NCBI GenBank assembly: GCA_027486495.1 | Contig: JAIXOZ010000174.1 | Span: forward strand, 1 to 64,000 | Source of the DNA: Comamonadaceae bacterium | Lineage (GTDB): Bacteria > Pseudomonadota > Gammaproteobacteria > Burkholderiales > Burkholderiaceae_C | Length of the DNA: 64,000 nucleotides | Direction of reading: 5' to 3' | In this document: positions 19,754 to 29,464 of the stretch, piece by piece | How positions within the stretch are numbered: the stretch's first letter is position 1 | Layout: the number at the start of each line of letters is the position of its first letter | The notes under the pieces: model-generated | The model's database searches: none | Told to the model about the DNA's origin: nothing | The model's input: the letters and a program-made list of their open reading frames with translations, nothing else | Made by a program: the position numbers and the translations under genes

Positions 19754-22087
19754 TTAGCCTGCAGTGGCCTCTTCAGGCTCAGCCGGTTCCGATCGAGAGG
19801 AGCGGCTTTCCTTCTTGGGATTGGCTGTGATGTCCAACAACACCTCATCCTTGTCATCGATGTCCACCGTCAAGCGACCACCTTCTGTCAATCGACCGAA
19901 CAGCAACTCGTCGGCCAAGGCCTTGCGGATGGTGTCCTGAATCAAGCGCTGCATGGGGCGAGCGCCCATGAGCGGATCAAAGCCCTTCTTGCCCAAGAAC
20001 TTGCGCAGGGCATCGGTGAAGGTGACCTCGACCTTCTTCTCGCCCAACTGGGTTTCCAGCTGCAGCAAGAACTTGTCCACCACCCGCAAGATGATCTGCT
20101 CATCGAGTGGCTTGAAGCTCACGATGGCATCCAAGCGGTTGCGGAACTCGGGGGTGAACAGGCGCTTGATGTCGCCCATTTCGTCTCCGGCCGCACGCGG
20201 GTTGGTGAAACCAATGGTGGCCTTGTTCATCGTCTCGGCCCCAGCGTTGGTGGTCATGATGATGATCACGTTGCGGAAGTCGGCCTTGCGCCCGTTGTTG
20301 TCGGTCAAGGTGCCGTGGTCCATGACCTGCAGCAGCACGTTGAAGATGTCCGGATGGGCCTTCTCGATTTCGTCAAGCAAGAGCACGCAATGCGGCTTCT
20401 TGGTCACGGCTTCGGTCAACAGACCGCCCTGATCAAAGCCCACGTAGCCCGGAGGTGCACCGATCAGGCGGCTGACCGCATGACGCTCCATGTACTCGGA
20501 CATGTCAAAGCGGATGAGCTCAATGCCCATGATGTAGGCCAGCTGTTTGGCAGCCTCGGTCTTGCCCACCCCCGTGGGACCCGAGAACAAGAAGGAACCA
20601 ATGGGCTTGTCGGTCTTGCCCAGACCGGAGCGGGCCATCTTGACTGCTGAGGCCAACACTTCAAGCGCCTTGTCCTGACCAAAGACCACCGACTTGAGGT
20701 CGCGTTCAATGGTTTGCAGCTTGCTGCGGTCGTCGTTGGACACATTGGCTGGCGGAATGCGGGCGATCTTGGCCACGATATCTTCGATCTCGGACTTGCC
20801 AATCGTCTTTTTGCGTTTGGACGCGACCTGAATGCGTTGAGCCGCCCCGGCCTCGTCAATCACGTCGATCGCCTTATCGGGCAACTGGCGGTCGTTGATG
20901 AACTTGGCCGACAACTCGGCTGCGGCCTGCAAGGCAGCCATGGTGTACTTGACACTGTGGTGGTCTTCAAAACGGCTCTTCAAGCCCTTGAGGATGTCAA
21001 CCGTCTCCGACACCGTGGGCTCGACCACGTCCACTTTCTGGAAACGGCGGGACAGGGCTGCGTCTTTTTCGAAAATACCGCGGTATTCGGTGAAGGTGGT
21101 TGCACCGATGCACTTGAGTTGGCCACTGGACAGGGCTGGCTTGAGCAGATTGGACGCGTCCAGCGTGCCGCCCGAGGCGGCACCGGCACCGATCAGGGTG
21201 TGGATTTCGTCGATGAACAAAATGCCGTTGGGCTTGTCCTTGAGCGACTTGAGAACCCCTTTGAGGCGCTGCTCGAAATCGCCACGGTACTTGGTGCCTG
21301 CAAGCAATGCGCCCATGTCCAGCGAGTACACGGTGGCTTCAGCCAGGATATCGGGCACAGTGCCTTGCGTGATGCGCCAGGCCAAGCCCTCGGCAATGGC
21401 GGTTTTGCCCACACCGGCCTCTCCCACCAGCAGCGGGTTGTTCTTGCGACGGCGGCACAGGATCTGGATCGTGCGCTCGACTTCGTATTCACGGCCAATC
21501 AGCGGATCGATCTTGCCTTCTTTGGCTGCCTGGTTCAGGTTGTTGGTGAACTGTTCCAAAGGCGAGGCCTTTTCGTTGCGTTCACCCCCACCGGCCTCCT
21601 CGGCTTCGGAACTGGCGGGTGCATCCGATTTGGTGGCTTCAGGTGGATCGCTTTTGCGGATGCCGTGGGCGATGAAGTTGACCACATCCAAACGCGTGAT
21701 GCCTTGCTGGTGCAGGTAGTACACGGCGTGCGAGTCTTTTTCGCCAAAGATGGCCACCAGCACATTGGCGCCAGTCACTTCTTTTTTGCCGTTGCCGGTG
21801 GACTGCACATGCATGATGGCACGCTGGATCACACGCTGGAAACCCAAGGTGGGCTGGGTGTCCACCTCTTCATTGCCGGCCACTTGGGGCGTGTTGTCCT
21901 TGATGAAATTGCTCAGGGCCTTGCGCAGATCGTCGATGTTGGCCGCGCACGCACGCAGCACTTCTGCCGCGCTGGGGTTGTCCAGCAGGGCCAGCAGCAA
22001 GTGCTCAACGGTGATGAATTCATGGCGCTGCTGACGGGCTTCAACAAAGGCCATGTGCAAGCTGACTTCCAATTCTTGGGCAATCAT
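19754..22087 (-). CDS. clpA: ATP-dependent Clp protease ATP-binding subunit ClpA
   Basis: Clp N domain, two AAA+ modules ([31 protein letters not shown]), no ClpB middle domain; next to clpS. Confidence 0.96.
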   Translation of the reverse strand: MIAQELEVSLHMAFVEARQQRHEFITVEHLLLALLDNPSAAEVLRACAANIDDLRKALSNFIKDNTPQVAGNEEVDTQPTLGFQRVIQRAIMHVQSTGNGKKEVTGANVLVAIFGEKDSHAVYYLHQQGITRLDVVNFIAHGIRKSDPPEATKSDAPASSEAEEAGGGERNEKASPLEQFTNNLNQAAKEGKIDPLIGREYEVERTIQILCRRRKNNPLLVGEAGVGKTAIAEGLAWRITQGTVPDILAEATVYSLDMGALLAGTKYRGDFEQRLKGVLKSLKDKPNGILFIDEIHTLIGAGAASGGTLDASNLLKPALSSGQLKCIGATTFTEYRGIFEKDAALSRRFQKVDVVEPTVSETVDILKGLKSRFEDHHSVKYTMAALQAAAELSAKFINDRQLPDKAIDVIDEAGAAQRIQVASKRKKTIGKSEIEDIVAKIARIPPANVSNDDRSKLQTIERDLKSVVFGQDKALEVLASAVKMARSGLGKTDKPIGSFLFSGPTGVGKTEAAKQLAYIMGIELIRFDMSEYMERHAVSRLIGAPPGYVGFDQGGLLTEAVTKKPHCVLLLDEIEKAHPDIFNVLLQVMDHGTLTDNNGRKADFRNVIIIMTTNAGAETMNKATIGFTNPRAAGDEMGDIKRLFTPEFRNRLDAIVSFKPLDEQIILRVVDKFLLQLETQLGEKKVEVTFTDALRKFLGKKGFDPLMGARPMQRLIQDTIRKALADELLFGRLTEGGRLTVDIDDKDEVLLDITANPKKESRSSRSEPAEPEEATAG

Positions 22088-22147
22088 GTGATTTCCTTAT
22101 GCCTTGCTGAGTAAAAGAGACGAATATGAAGTGGGGGGCATACCGAC

Positions 22148-22507
22148 TTATTCAATGGGTTCACTGACACATTGCAGCGGGTGACCAGCCTGCTTGGCCG
22201 CGTCGAGCACCTGATCGACCTTGGTGGCAGCCACATCGCGGGAATACACCCCACACACGCCTTTGCCGTCCAAATGGATCTTGAGCATGATTTGGGTGGC
22301 CGATTCTCGGTCTTTGCTGAAAAACTCTTGGATCACCATCACCACAAATTCCATGGGGGTGAAGTCGTCGTTGAGCATCGCCACCTGGTACATCTGGGGC
22401 GGTTCAATTTTTTGCGCACGTCTTTCGAGGACCACCGCATCGCCACCATCGGGCGGGCGAGGGGTCACGGTCGGCAGCGTGGGGTTGGAAGGTTTTTTCG
22501 TTGCCAT
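22148..22507 (-). CDS. clpS: ATP-dependent Clp protease adaptor ClpS
   Basis: [62 protein letters not shown]. Confidence 0.97.
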   Translation of the reverse strand: MATKKPSNPTLPTVTPRPPDGGDAVVLERRAQKIEPPQMYQVAMLNDDFTPMEFVVMVIQEFFSKDRESATQIMLKIHLDGKGVCGVYSRDVAATKVDQVLDAAKQAGHPLQCVSEPIE

Positions 22508-22667
22508 GAATTCATTCTATCGATGCTTTCAAGCCCTTTGAGCTGGGGGACTGAAAAGTCTTGACTCCTTGACGCACAAATACCGCACCCCGGGAAAACC
22601 TCACATTGACAAATTCGCATTGAATTACTCAAACTGAGACTTCTAATAAAAAATACGGAGACATCGT

Positions 22668-22979
22668 ATGCCCAGTGGTACGGTCAAGTGGTTCAACGAT
22701 GCCAAAGGTTTTGGTTTCATTCAACCCGACGGCGGCGGCGCGGACGCCTTTGCCCATTTTTCGGCCATTCAAATGGAGGGCTTCAAAAGCCTCAAGGAAG
22801 GCCAGCGGGTCGATTTCGAGTTGACGCAGGGCGCGAAGGGCCTGATGGCAGGGAATATTCATGCTGCCACACGTTTGGCCGATTCACCCCACACCACCGA
22901 AAGTGCGTTGACAAGCCCTGGCAAGGTGGATGGGACTGACAGCAATTTACCCGATCATCCCGGCAGACCAGCGCCCTGA
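22668..22979 (+). CDS. Cold shock domain protein with non-canonical C-terminal extension
   Basis: [58 protein letters not shown] core; ~37 aa extra C-terminal residues. Confidence 0.9.
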   Translation: MPSGTVKWFNDAKGFGFIQPDGGGADAFAHFSAIQMEGFKSLKEGQRVDFELTQGAKGLMAGNIHAATRLADSPHTTESALTSPGKVDGTDSNLPDHPGRPAP

Positions 22980-23180
22980 GGCGCTGCACGGCTCAAACCT
23001 GATGGCTTGGGTCGTGTGGATGTGCATCGTTAGATTTTCCCTTTATGGCCGCCTTGCCCGTGCAAGACTACCAGCAGGCATTCTTTTGAGCTTTGCTTCA
23101 CAAAGGATGCTCGTCCTGTTCGGCAACACCCCAAGCAGGCGTTATCCTTGGGTCTGGCTCTGTTTTCAAGCCCAAACACC

Positions 23181-23705
23181 ATGATCCGCTTCTTCATTGC
23201 AACATTTCGCGCCTTTTGTCATCCTGCACGCGGCTTGCACGGCCGCAGCGTCTGGCTCGGTATCGCCTTTGGTCTGATGCTGGCCGGAACACTGGCGACT
23301 GCCCAGTCCAACACCGGACCGCAATTGGGCCTGGCACGCACGCAATTGACCGCCGGCATGCACCGGCTGGATGTGCAACTGGCCCAGACCCCCGAGCAAC
23401 GGCAAATCGGTCTGATGTGGCGCAAGGACATGCCGGTGCATGAGGGCATGTTGTTCGTGTTCGAACAAGCGACAACCCAGTGCTTTTGGATGCGCAACAC
23501 CCTGATTCCCTTGACCGCCGCTTTCGTCGAGGACGATGGCACCATCGTCAATCTGGCCGACATGCAGCCGCAAAAAGACGACTCGCACTGTTCGAGCAAA
23601 CCCGTTCGTTTTGTGCTGGAAATGAATCAAGGCTGGTTTGCCAAGCGGCAAATCAAGCCCGGCTTCAAGCTCGGTGGCACTGTTTTCAACAAGCGGCCAA
23701 GCTGA
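23181..23705 (+). CDS. DUF192 domain-containing protein
   Basis: LDVQLAQTPEQRQIGLMWRKDMPVHEGMLFVFEQATTQCFWMRNTLIPLTAAFVEDDGTIVNLADMQPQ. Start assigned at ATG 23181 inside the longer ORF. Confidence 0.88.
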   Translation: MIRFFIATFRAFCHPARGLHGRSVWLGIAFGLMLAGTLATAQSNTGPQLGLARTQLTAGMHRLDVQLAQTPEQRQIGLMWRKDMPVHEGMLFVFEQATTQCFWMRNTLIPLTAAFVEDDGTIVNLADMQPQKDDSHCSSKPVRFVLEMNQGWFAKRQIKPGFKLGGTVFNKRPS

Positions 23706-23708
23706 GCG

Positions 23709-24056
23709 TTAGACACCCCAGACCATGTCAGAGGGGTCGGCCACGCAGTGCTTGAGGAGTTTGATCATGGGGCTGGCCCGCTGCGCAAGCCGCACTGGGT
23801 CAAGGGGCTCACCCGTGGCGTCCTGCGCTGTGTCTGCGGGCGTTGGGGCTTTATGCGCCGCTTGGCTGCGCTGCAATCGGGCCGCTTCATCTTGGGCCAC
23901 AGCCGACTCCAGCTTGGCGATGGCCGCAGGCAGATCCTTTACCAAAATGATGCCTTTGTCAGGGTCGTGGCCCAACATGATGTGCAGCAGCCTGCGGGCA
24001 TCGGCCTCCAGCATGATGAGATCGCTGGTGACTTGAGATTTGAACTTGAACAACAT
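23709..24056 (-). CDS. DUF1840 domain-containing protein
   Basis: MLFKFKSQVTSDLIMLEADARRLLHIMLGHDPDKGIILVKDLPAAIAKLESAV. Start trimmed to avoid ihfA overlap. Confidence 0.82.
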   Translation of the reverse strand: MLFKFKSQVTSDLIMLEADARRLLHIMLGHDPDKGIILVKDLPAAIAKLESAVAQDEAARLQRSQAAHKAPTPADTAQDATGEPLDPVRLAQRASPMIKLLKHCVADPSDMVWGV

Positions 24057-24078
24057 GGGCGCTCCAATCAGGAATGAT

Positions 24079-24429
24079 TCAGCGGCCCACCGTCTCCACA
24101 CCTTCGTCGTCAACGGCATCGCCCTGAATCAAGGCCTTGAGTTTATGGCTGGCATGGAAAGTCGCGACACGACGTGCATCAATAGGGATCAATTCTCCGG
24201 TGCGCGGGTTGCGCCCAGGACGCGCAGCCTTGGTGCGGATCTGAAAATTACCGAAACCAGAAATTTTCACATCATCTCCGGCAATCAAGCTGTCCACCAT
24301 CAAGTCAAAAAACGCATCGACCATGTCCTTGGACTCGCGCTTGTTCAAGCCAATTTGCTCAAACAGCAAATCAGCCAGATGGGCCTTGGTCAGGGCCGGT
24401 GTTTCGAGGGATTCAAAACTGATTTGCAT
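24079..24429 (-). CDS. ihfA: Integration host factor subunit alpha
   Basis: [86 protein letters not shown]; downstream of pheT. Confidence 0.96.
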   Translation of the reverse strand: MQISFESLETPALTKAHLADLLFEQIGLNKRESKDMVDAFFDLMVDSLIAGDDVKISGFGNFQIRTKAARPGRNPRTGELIPIDARRVATFHASHKLKALIQGDAVDDEGVETVGR

Positions 24430-24438
24430 GACTCGAAC

Positions 24439-26868
24439 TCAAGCGCGCAGACGCGCAGACACTTGCGCTGACAAACTGGCCATGACGGCACCCATGGCAG
24501 CTTCGATCTGGGCATCGGTCAAGGTAGCCTCATCGCTGTGCAAGGTCAAGCGGACCGCCAAGCTTTTCTCGCCCACAGACAATCCACCAGCGGCATCCAT
24601 CTTGGGACGGTAGACATCGAACAGCACCGCCTGGCGCAGCAAACCTTGAGTCGGGGCGCTGTGGATGGCCTGCATCAACTGAGCATGGGTGACCTGCTCG
24701 CGCACGATCACAGCGATGTCGCGCTCCACCGCTTGCAACTTGGCCACGGGCTGAGCCACGGGCACGCTGCGCTGGGTGACCGCATCCAAGTCGAGTTCGA
24801 ACACCACAGGCGCGTGCGGCAAATCCCAGGCCTGCCGCCAGCGCGGGTGCAATTCGCCCACATGACCGATCACAAGGCCATTGAGCAGCACATGAGCCGA
24901 GCGTCCAGGGTGCAAGGCGGGGTGCTCAGCGGCTACGAACTCGGCTTGAGCCGGGGTCAGCAAGCGCTCGACATCGGCTTTGACGTCAAAGAAATCCACC
25001 AGCCGAGACTTGCCTGTCCAGTTCAGCGGCTCCAACGGGCCCCAGGCCATGCCTGAAACTTTCATGGGCTGGTCAAAACCTCCTACGGCGGCATCGCTGT
25101 CCGCCACGTTCGAATTGCGCAGGAAAACACGCCCCAACTCAAAGACGCGAACGCGATCGGCCTTGCGGTCGGCGTTGAACTTGACCACCTGCAGCAGCGA
25201 GCCCATCAGACTCGAACGCATCACGCTCATCTGACTGGCGATCGGGTTGAGCAGGCGGATCGGGTTGGCGTTACCCGCCAGATCGCGCTCCCAGCTCTCT
25301 TCAACAAAGCTGTAGTTGATGGTTTCCTGGTAGCCAAGTGCCGCAATGGCGCGGCGCACAGCAGACGGGCTGCGCTCGGTCTCTGGGCGCACCTTGGCGG
25401 TGATGGGGGCCAGCGGCGGATTCGTCGGCAGGTTGTTGTAGCCCACCATGCGGGCCACTTCTTCGATCAGGTCCTCTTCGATCTGCAAATCGAAACGGAA
25501 GCTGGGCGGCGTGACAGTCACGGTGCCATCGCCTTCAGAAACTTGCAAGCCCAAAGCGCGCAAAGCATCGGCGCATTGCTGCTGCGTCAACGTCATGCCA
25601 ATGACCTTGACCGCACGGGCCACGCGCAGCGTGACAGGGGTGATCGCTGGAATGTTCAGAATCTGATCATCGATAGGGCCGACTTGGGTCTCTGGCGTGC
25701 CACAAATGTCCAGCACCAGCTGGGTGATGCGCTCGATGTGCTCCACCGTCAGCTGCGGGTCCACACCGCGCTCGAAGCGATGACCCGCATCGGTTGAAAA
25801 GTTGTAGCGGCGCGAACGGCCTGCAATCGAGGTGGGCCACCAGAAAGCGGCTTCGATGTAGATGTTTTGGGTGTCGTCGGACACGGCGGTGGCGTCGCCA
25901 CCCATGATGCCCGCCAACGATTCGACTTGGCTGTCGTCGGCGATCACGCCGACCTTCTCGTCCACGTTCACGGTGTTGCCGTTGAGCAGCTTGAGCGCCT
26001 CGCCCGCCTGACCCCAACGCACTTGCAGGCCGCCGTGGATTTTGTCGAGATCAAAGATGTGCGAAGGCCGACCGAACTCGAACATCACATAGTTGGAGAT
26101 GTCCACCAGCGGGCTCACGCTGCGCTGGCCGCAACGGGCCAGGCGGTCCACCATCCACTGCGGTGTCTTTGCTTGGGTGTTCACCCCCTTGACCACACGA
26201 CCGCTGAAGCGCCCACACAGGTCCGTCGCGTGAACTTTCACAGCCAGCTTATCGCTGACCTGTGTGGCCACCGCAGGGAAAGTCGGGGCCTTCAAAGGCG
26301 CGCCTGTCAGGGCCGAAACTTCACGGGCAATGCCGTACACGCTCAAGCAGTGCGCCAGATTGGGCGTGAGCTTGAGTGTCATCAGGGTGTCGTCCAAGTT
26401 CAAATACTGGCGAATGTCTTGACCCAAAGGCGCGTCAAGAGGCAACTCCAACAGGCCACCGTGGTCATCGGCAATCTGCAATTCCTTGGCCGAGCACAGC
26501 ATGCCCTGGCTCTCCACGCCGCGCAATTTACCCACTTTGATCAGGAAAGGTTTACCGTCTTCGCCCGGGGGCAATTCAGCGCCCACCATGGCACAAGGCA
26601 CACGAATGCCCACGCGGGCGTTCGGCGCGCCGCAGACGATATTGAGCAAAGCGCCCTGCCCCACATCGACCTGGCACACGCGCAAACGGTCTGCATTGGG
26701 GTGTTGCACGGCTTCCTTGATTTCACCGACCACGATCTTCGTGAAAGGCGGGACCACAGGCTCGAGTTCTTCCACTTCGAGGCCAGCCATGGTCAAGGTG
26801 TCGGCCAGTTGCTGGGTCGTCAGGGACGGGTTGCAGAACTCGCGCAACCAGGATTCGGGAAATTGCAT
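24439..26868 (-). CDS. pheT: Phenylalanine--tRNA ligase beta subunit
   Basis: MQFPESWLREFCNPSLTTQQLADTLTMAGLEVEELEPV...; tRNA-binding and B3/B4/B5 domains. Confidence 0.97.
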   Translation of the reverse strand: MQFPESWLREFCNPSLTTQQLADTLTMAGLEVEELEPVVPPFTKIVVGEIKEAVQHPNADRLRVCQVDVGQGALLNIVCGAPNARVGIRVPCAMVGAELPPGEDGKPFLIKVGKLRGVESQGMLCSAKELQIADDHGGLLELPLDAPLGQDIRQYLNLDDTLMTLKLTPNLAHCLSVYGIAREVSALTGAPLKAPTFPAVATQVSDKLAVKVHATDLCGRFSGRVVKGVNTQAKTPQWMVDRLARCGQRSVSPLVDISNYVMFEFGRPSHIFDLDKIHGGLQVRWGQAGEALKLLNGNTVNVDEKVGVIADDSQVESLAGIMGGDATAVSDDTQNIYIEAAFWWPTSIAGRSRRYNFSTDAGHRFERGVDPQLTVEHIERITQLVLDICGTPETQVGPIDDQILNIPAITPVTLRVARAVKVIGMTLTQQQCADALRALGLQVSEGDGTVTVTPPSFRFDLQIEEDLIEEVARMVGYNNLPTNPPLAPITAKVRPETERSPSAVRRAIAALGYQETINYSFVEESWERDLAGNANPIRLLNPIASQMSVMRSSLMGSLLQVVKFNADRKADRVRVFELGRVFLRNSNVADSDAAVGGFDQPMKVSGMAWGPLEPLNWTGKSRLVDFFDVKADVERLLTPAQAEFVAAEHPALHPGRSAHVLLNGLVIGHVGELHPRWRQAWDLPHAPVVFELDLDAVTQRSVPVAQPVAKLQAVERDIAVIVREQVTHAQLMQAIHSAPTQGLLRQAVLFDVYRPKMDAAGGLSVGEKSLAVRLTLHSDEATLTDAQIEAAMGAVMASLSAQVSARLRA

Positions 26869-26902
26869 GACTCGTGTCTCGGGTATCAGACTTGGGATGG
26901 AA

Positions 26903-27940
26903 TTACTGGAATTGACTCAGGAAGCGCACATCGCCGTCAAAGAACAGACGCAGGTCGTTCACGCCATAGCGCAGCATGGTGAAACGGTCCATGCCCATGC
27001 CAAAGGCAAAGCCAATGAACTGCTCAGGGTCCAGGCCCATGTTGCGCACCACGTTCGGGTGCACCTGGCCGGAGCCGCCCACTTCGAGCCAGCGACTGGC
27101 CAAGGGGCCGCTTTGGAACTGGATGTCGATCTCGGCGCTGGGCTCGGTGAAGGGGAAAAAACTGGGACGGAAGCGCAACACCAAGTCGTCGCTTTCGAAG
27201 AAGGTGCGGCAAAAATCGGTGACCACAACCTTGAGATCTTTGAAGCTCACGTTTTCGCCAATCCAGAGGCCTTCACACTGGTGGAACATGGGCGAATGGG
27301 TGGCATCGCTGTCCACGCGGTAAGTACGGCCCGGCGCAATGACACGGATTTCGGGCATGCCCTGCCCAGCGTCGAGCTGGTTGCGGTAGTGCTTGACATG
27401 CTGGACCGCATGACGGATCTGCATAGGGCTGGTGTGGGTGCGCAGAAGGTGGCCGCCTTCGACATAGAAGGTGTCGTGCATCGAGCGGGCTGGGTGGTCT
27501 TCGGGCGTGTTGAGCGCGGTGAAGTTGAACCAATCGGTCTCAATCTCGGGGCCCTGGGCCACTTCAAAGCCCATGGAGCCAAAAATGTTTTCGACCCGCT
27601 CCAGCGTGAGCGAGACGGGGTGCAAGCCACCCACGTTGGCGCTGCGGCCTGGCAGTGTCACATCCAGTGCTTCGGCCTTGAGCTGCGCTTGCAGCTCGGC
27701 ATCGGCCAGCGCTTGGCGACGGTCATTCAGAGCCGCTTCGATCGCCTGCTTGGCAATGTTGATGCCGGCACCACGGGTTTTCTTGTCTTCCACGCTCAGA
27801 GCGGCCATGCCCTTCATCAGCTCGGTGATGCGACCGGCTTTGCCCAAAAACTGGGCTTTGGCGTTTTCGAGGTCAGCAGGTGTCAGTGCCTGCACAAAAC
27901 TCTGGCGGGCGGATTCGACCAGGGTGTCCAGCTCGTTCAT
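26903..27940 (-). CDS. pheS: Phenylalanine--tRNA ligase alpha subunit
   Basis: [60 protein letters not shown]. Confidence 0.97.
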   Translation of the reverse strand: MNELDTLVESARQSFVQALTPADLENAKAQFLGKAGRITELMKGMAALSVEDKKTRGAGINIAKQAIEAALNDRRQALADAELQAQLKAEALDVTLPGRSANVGGLHPVSLTLERVENIFGSMGFEVAQGPEIETDWFNFTALNTPEDHPARSMHDTFYVEGGHLLRTHTSPMQIRHAVQHVKHYRNQLDAGQGMPEIRVIAPGRTYRVDSDATHSPMFHQCEGLWIGENVSFKDLKVVVTDFCRTFFESDDLVLRFRPSFFPFTEPSAEIDIQFQSGPLASRWLEVGGSGQVHPNVVRNMGLDPEQFIGFAFGMGMDRFTMLRYGVNDLRLFFDGDVRFLSQFQ

Positions 27941-27960
27941 GATGGAAATTCTGTAGATGA

Positions 27961-28047
27961 CTAAATAAAAAAGGGATTGAAGCTTTTGCGAGCCTCAATC
28001 CCTTTGATCGAGTGCGTGGCACAGACCCGAAGGCCCATGCCACTCAT
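27961..28047 (-). CDS. Putative short leader ORF upstream of pheS (28 aa, ends ...SFNPFFI)
   Basis: Read directly: ATG AGT GGC ATG GGC CTT CGG GTC TGT GCC ACG CAC TCG ATC AAA GGG ATT GAG GCT CGC AAA AGC TTC AAT CCC TTT TTT ATT TAG. Overlaps a terminator hairpin. No strong Shine-Dalgarno seen. Confidence 0.25.
   Translation of the reverse strand: MSGMGLRVCATHSIKGIEARKSFNPFFI
27964..28005 (-). terminator. Rho-independent terminator / candidate attenuator between rplT and pheS
   Basis: Minus strand AAAGGGATTGAGGCT-CGCAAA-AGCTTCAATCCCTTT then TTTATTT: 15-bp stem with one G.U. Confidence 0.75.
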
Positions 28048-28051
28048 GGAC

Positions 28052-28414
28052 TCAAGCTGCGGCCAGTTTGGCTTTGACTTGGTTCACGATGCCAGCAAAA
28101 GCGGCCTTGTCGTGCACGGCGATGTCCGCCAGCATCTTACGGTCGATTTCGATGGCTGCCTTTTTCAGGCCGTTGGCGAATTGGCTGTAAGTCAGACCAC
28201 ATTCACGCGAAGCGGCGTTGATACGGGCAATCCACAACTGACGGAACACACGCTTTTTGGTGCGGCGGTCACGGTAGGCGTATTGACCAGCCTTCATCAC
28301 CGCCTGTTTGGCGATGCGGAAGACATTGCCGCGGCGACCGCGGAAACCTTTTGCAAGGGCCAGAACTTTCTTGTGACGGGCGCGTGCCGTTACACCACGT
28401 TTAACGCGAGGCAT
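28052..28414 (-). CDS. rplT: 50S ribosomal protein L20
   Basis: [68 protein letters not shown]. Confidence 0.98.
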   Translation of the reverse strand: MPRVKRGVTARARHKKVLALAKGFRGRRGNVFRIAKQAVMKAGQYAYRDRRTKKRVFRQLWIARINAASRECGLTYSQFANGLKKAAIEIDRKMLADIAVHDKAAFAGIVNQVKAKLAAA

Positions 28415-28438
28415 ATTTTTCTCCTTGTTCGTCAGTGA

Positions 28439-28648
28439 TTACAGGCCAGCCATCGGCAGCATTTGCGCGATGTGACCCATATTGGTCTCATGCACAGACA
28501 CCGAACCGCGAAGGTGGCGCTTGTTTTTGGTGGTCTTCTTGGTCAGGATGTGACGTTTGAAGGCTTGACCGCGTTTAACGGTTCCACCGGGACGAACACG
28601 GAAGCGCTTTTTAGCACTGCTTTTGGTCTTCATCTTGGGCATATTCAT
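28439..28648 (-). CDS. rpmI: 50S ribosomal protein L35
   Basis: [44 protein letters not shown]. Confidence 0.97.
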   Translation of the reverse strand: MNMPKMKTKSSAKKRFRVRPGGTVKRGQAFKRHILTKKTTKNKRHLRGSVSVHETNMGHIAQMLPMAGL

Positions 28649-28778
28649 GCTCCTTTAATTGTGCTCGTGAGGCGTCTGCAAAAAATTTGCAGCCTTGTTG
28701 GCCCCGAGCCACTTTTAACAAAAGCCGCCTCAAGGCAGCTTTTGACTCAACCAGCCGTAAAGCCAGTCAAATTCTTTG

Positions 28779-29378
28779 TCAAGCCGATTCCACAGGTACA
28801 GAAACGTCAGACGCTTTACCACCCACAACAGGCTTTTTACGGCCAGGTGCAATCATCATGATCATCTGGCGGCCTTCCAACTTGGGAAACTGCTCCACAA
28901 TGATCGAATCAGCCAACTCATCACGAATGCGGTTGAGCAAAGCCAAACCCAATTCTTGATGCGTGATTTCTCGACCACGGAAACGCAAAGTGATTTTGCA
29001 TTTGTCCCCATCGGCCAAAAACCGGCGAATGTTGCGCATCTTGATGTTGTAGTCGCCATCATCCGTGCCCGGCCGGAACTTGACTTCCTTGATGTCAATG
29101 ACCGTTTGCTTGGCTTTGGCTTCCGCCGCACGCTTTTGCTCTTGGTATTTGAACTTACCATAGTCCATCAAACGACAAACCGGAGGGTTGGCGGTGGCGG
29201 CAATTTCAACCAGATCCACATCCATCTCACCGGCCAAGCGCAAGGCTTCACCTAAGGACAAAATGCCCATGGGCTCGTTTTCAGGACCGGAAACCCTGAC
29301 CTCTGGGGCCATGATTTCACGGTTCAAACGGTGTTTACGTTCTTCGCGTTGGCGACGATCACGAAATTCGGTAGCGAT
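28779..29378 (-). CDS. infC: Translation initiation factor IF-3, probably initiating at AUC
   Basis: The ORF track starts at TTG 29327. In-frame upstream codons encode [30 protein letters not shown] back to ATC (29376-29378), two codons after an in-frame TGA. AAAGGA lies ~7 nt upstream of ATC. Confidence 0.88.
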   Translation of the reverse strand: MATEFRDRRQREERKHRLNREIMAPEVRVSGPENEPMGILSLGEALRLAGEMDVDLVEIAATANPPVCRLMDYGKFKYQEQKRAAEAKAKQTVIDIKEVKFRPGTDDGDYNIKMRNIRRFLADGDKCKITLRFRGREITHQELGLALLNRIRDELADSIIVEQFPKLEGRQMIMMIAPGRKKPVVGGKASDVSVPVESA

Positions 29379-29464
29379 GACTCAATCCTTTACGGAACAA
29401 AACTGCAACATGCAGCCCATCCATCTTTGTGCCCACGGGCCAAAGCTTGTGGCGAAAAACACCT

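Noticed and set aside
20714-22114. 466 aa plus-strand ORF
   Set aside because: Antisense to clpA; a shadow ORF caused by codon bias.
22930-23184. 84 aa ORF between the cold-shock gene and DUF192
   Set aside because: Overlaps the end of the cold-shock ORF in another frame, with no RBS or recognisable domain.
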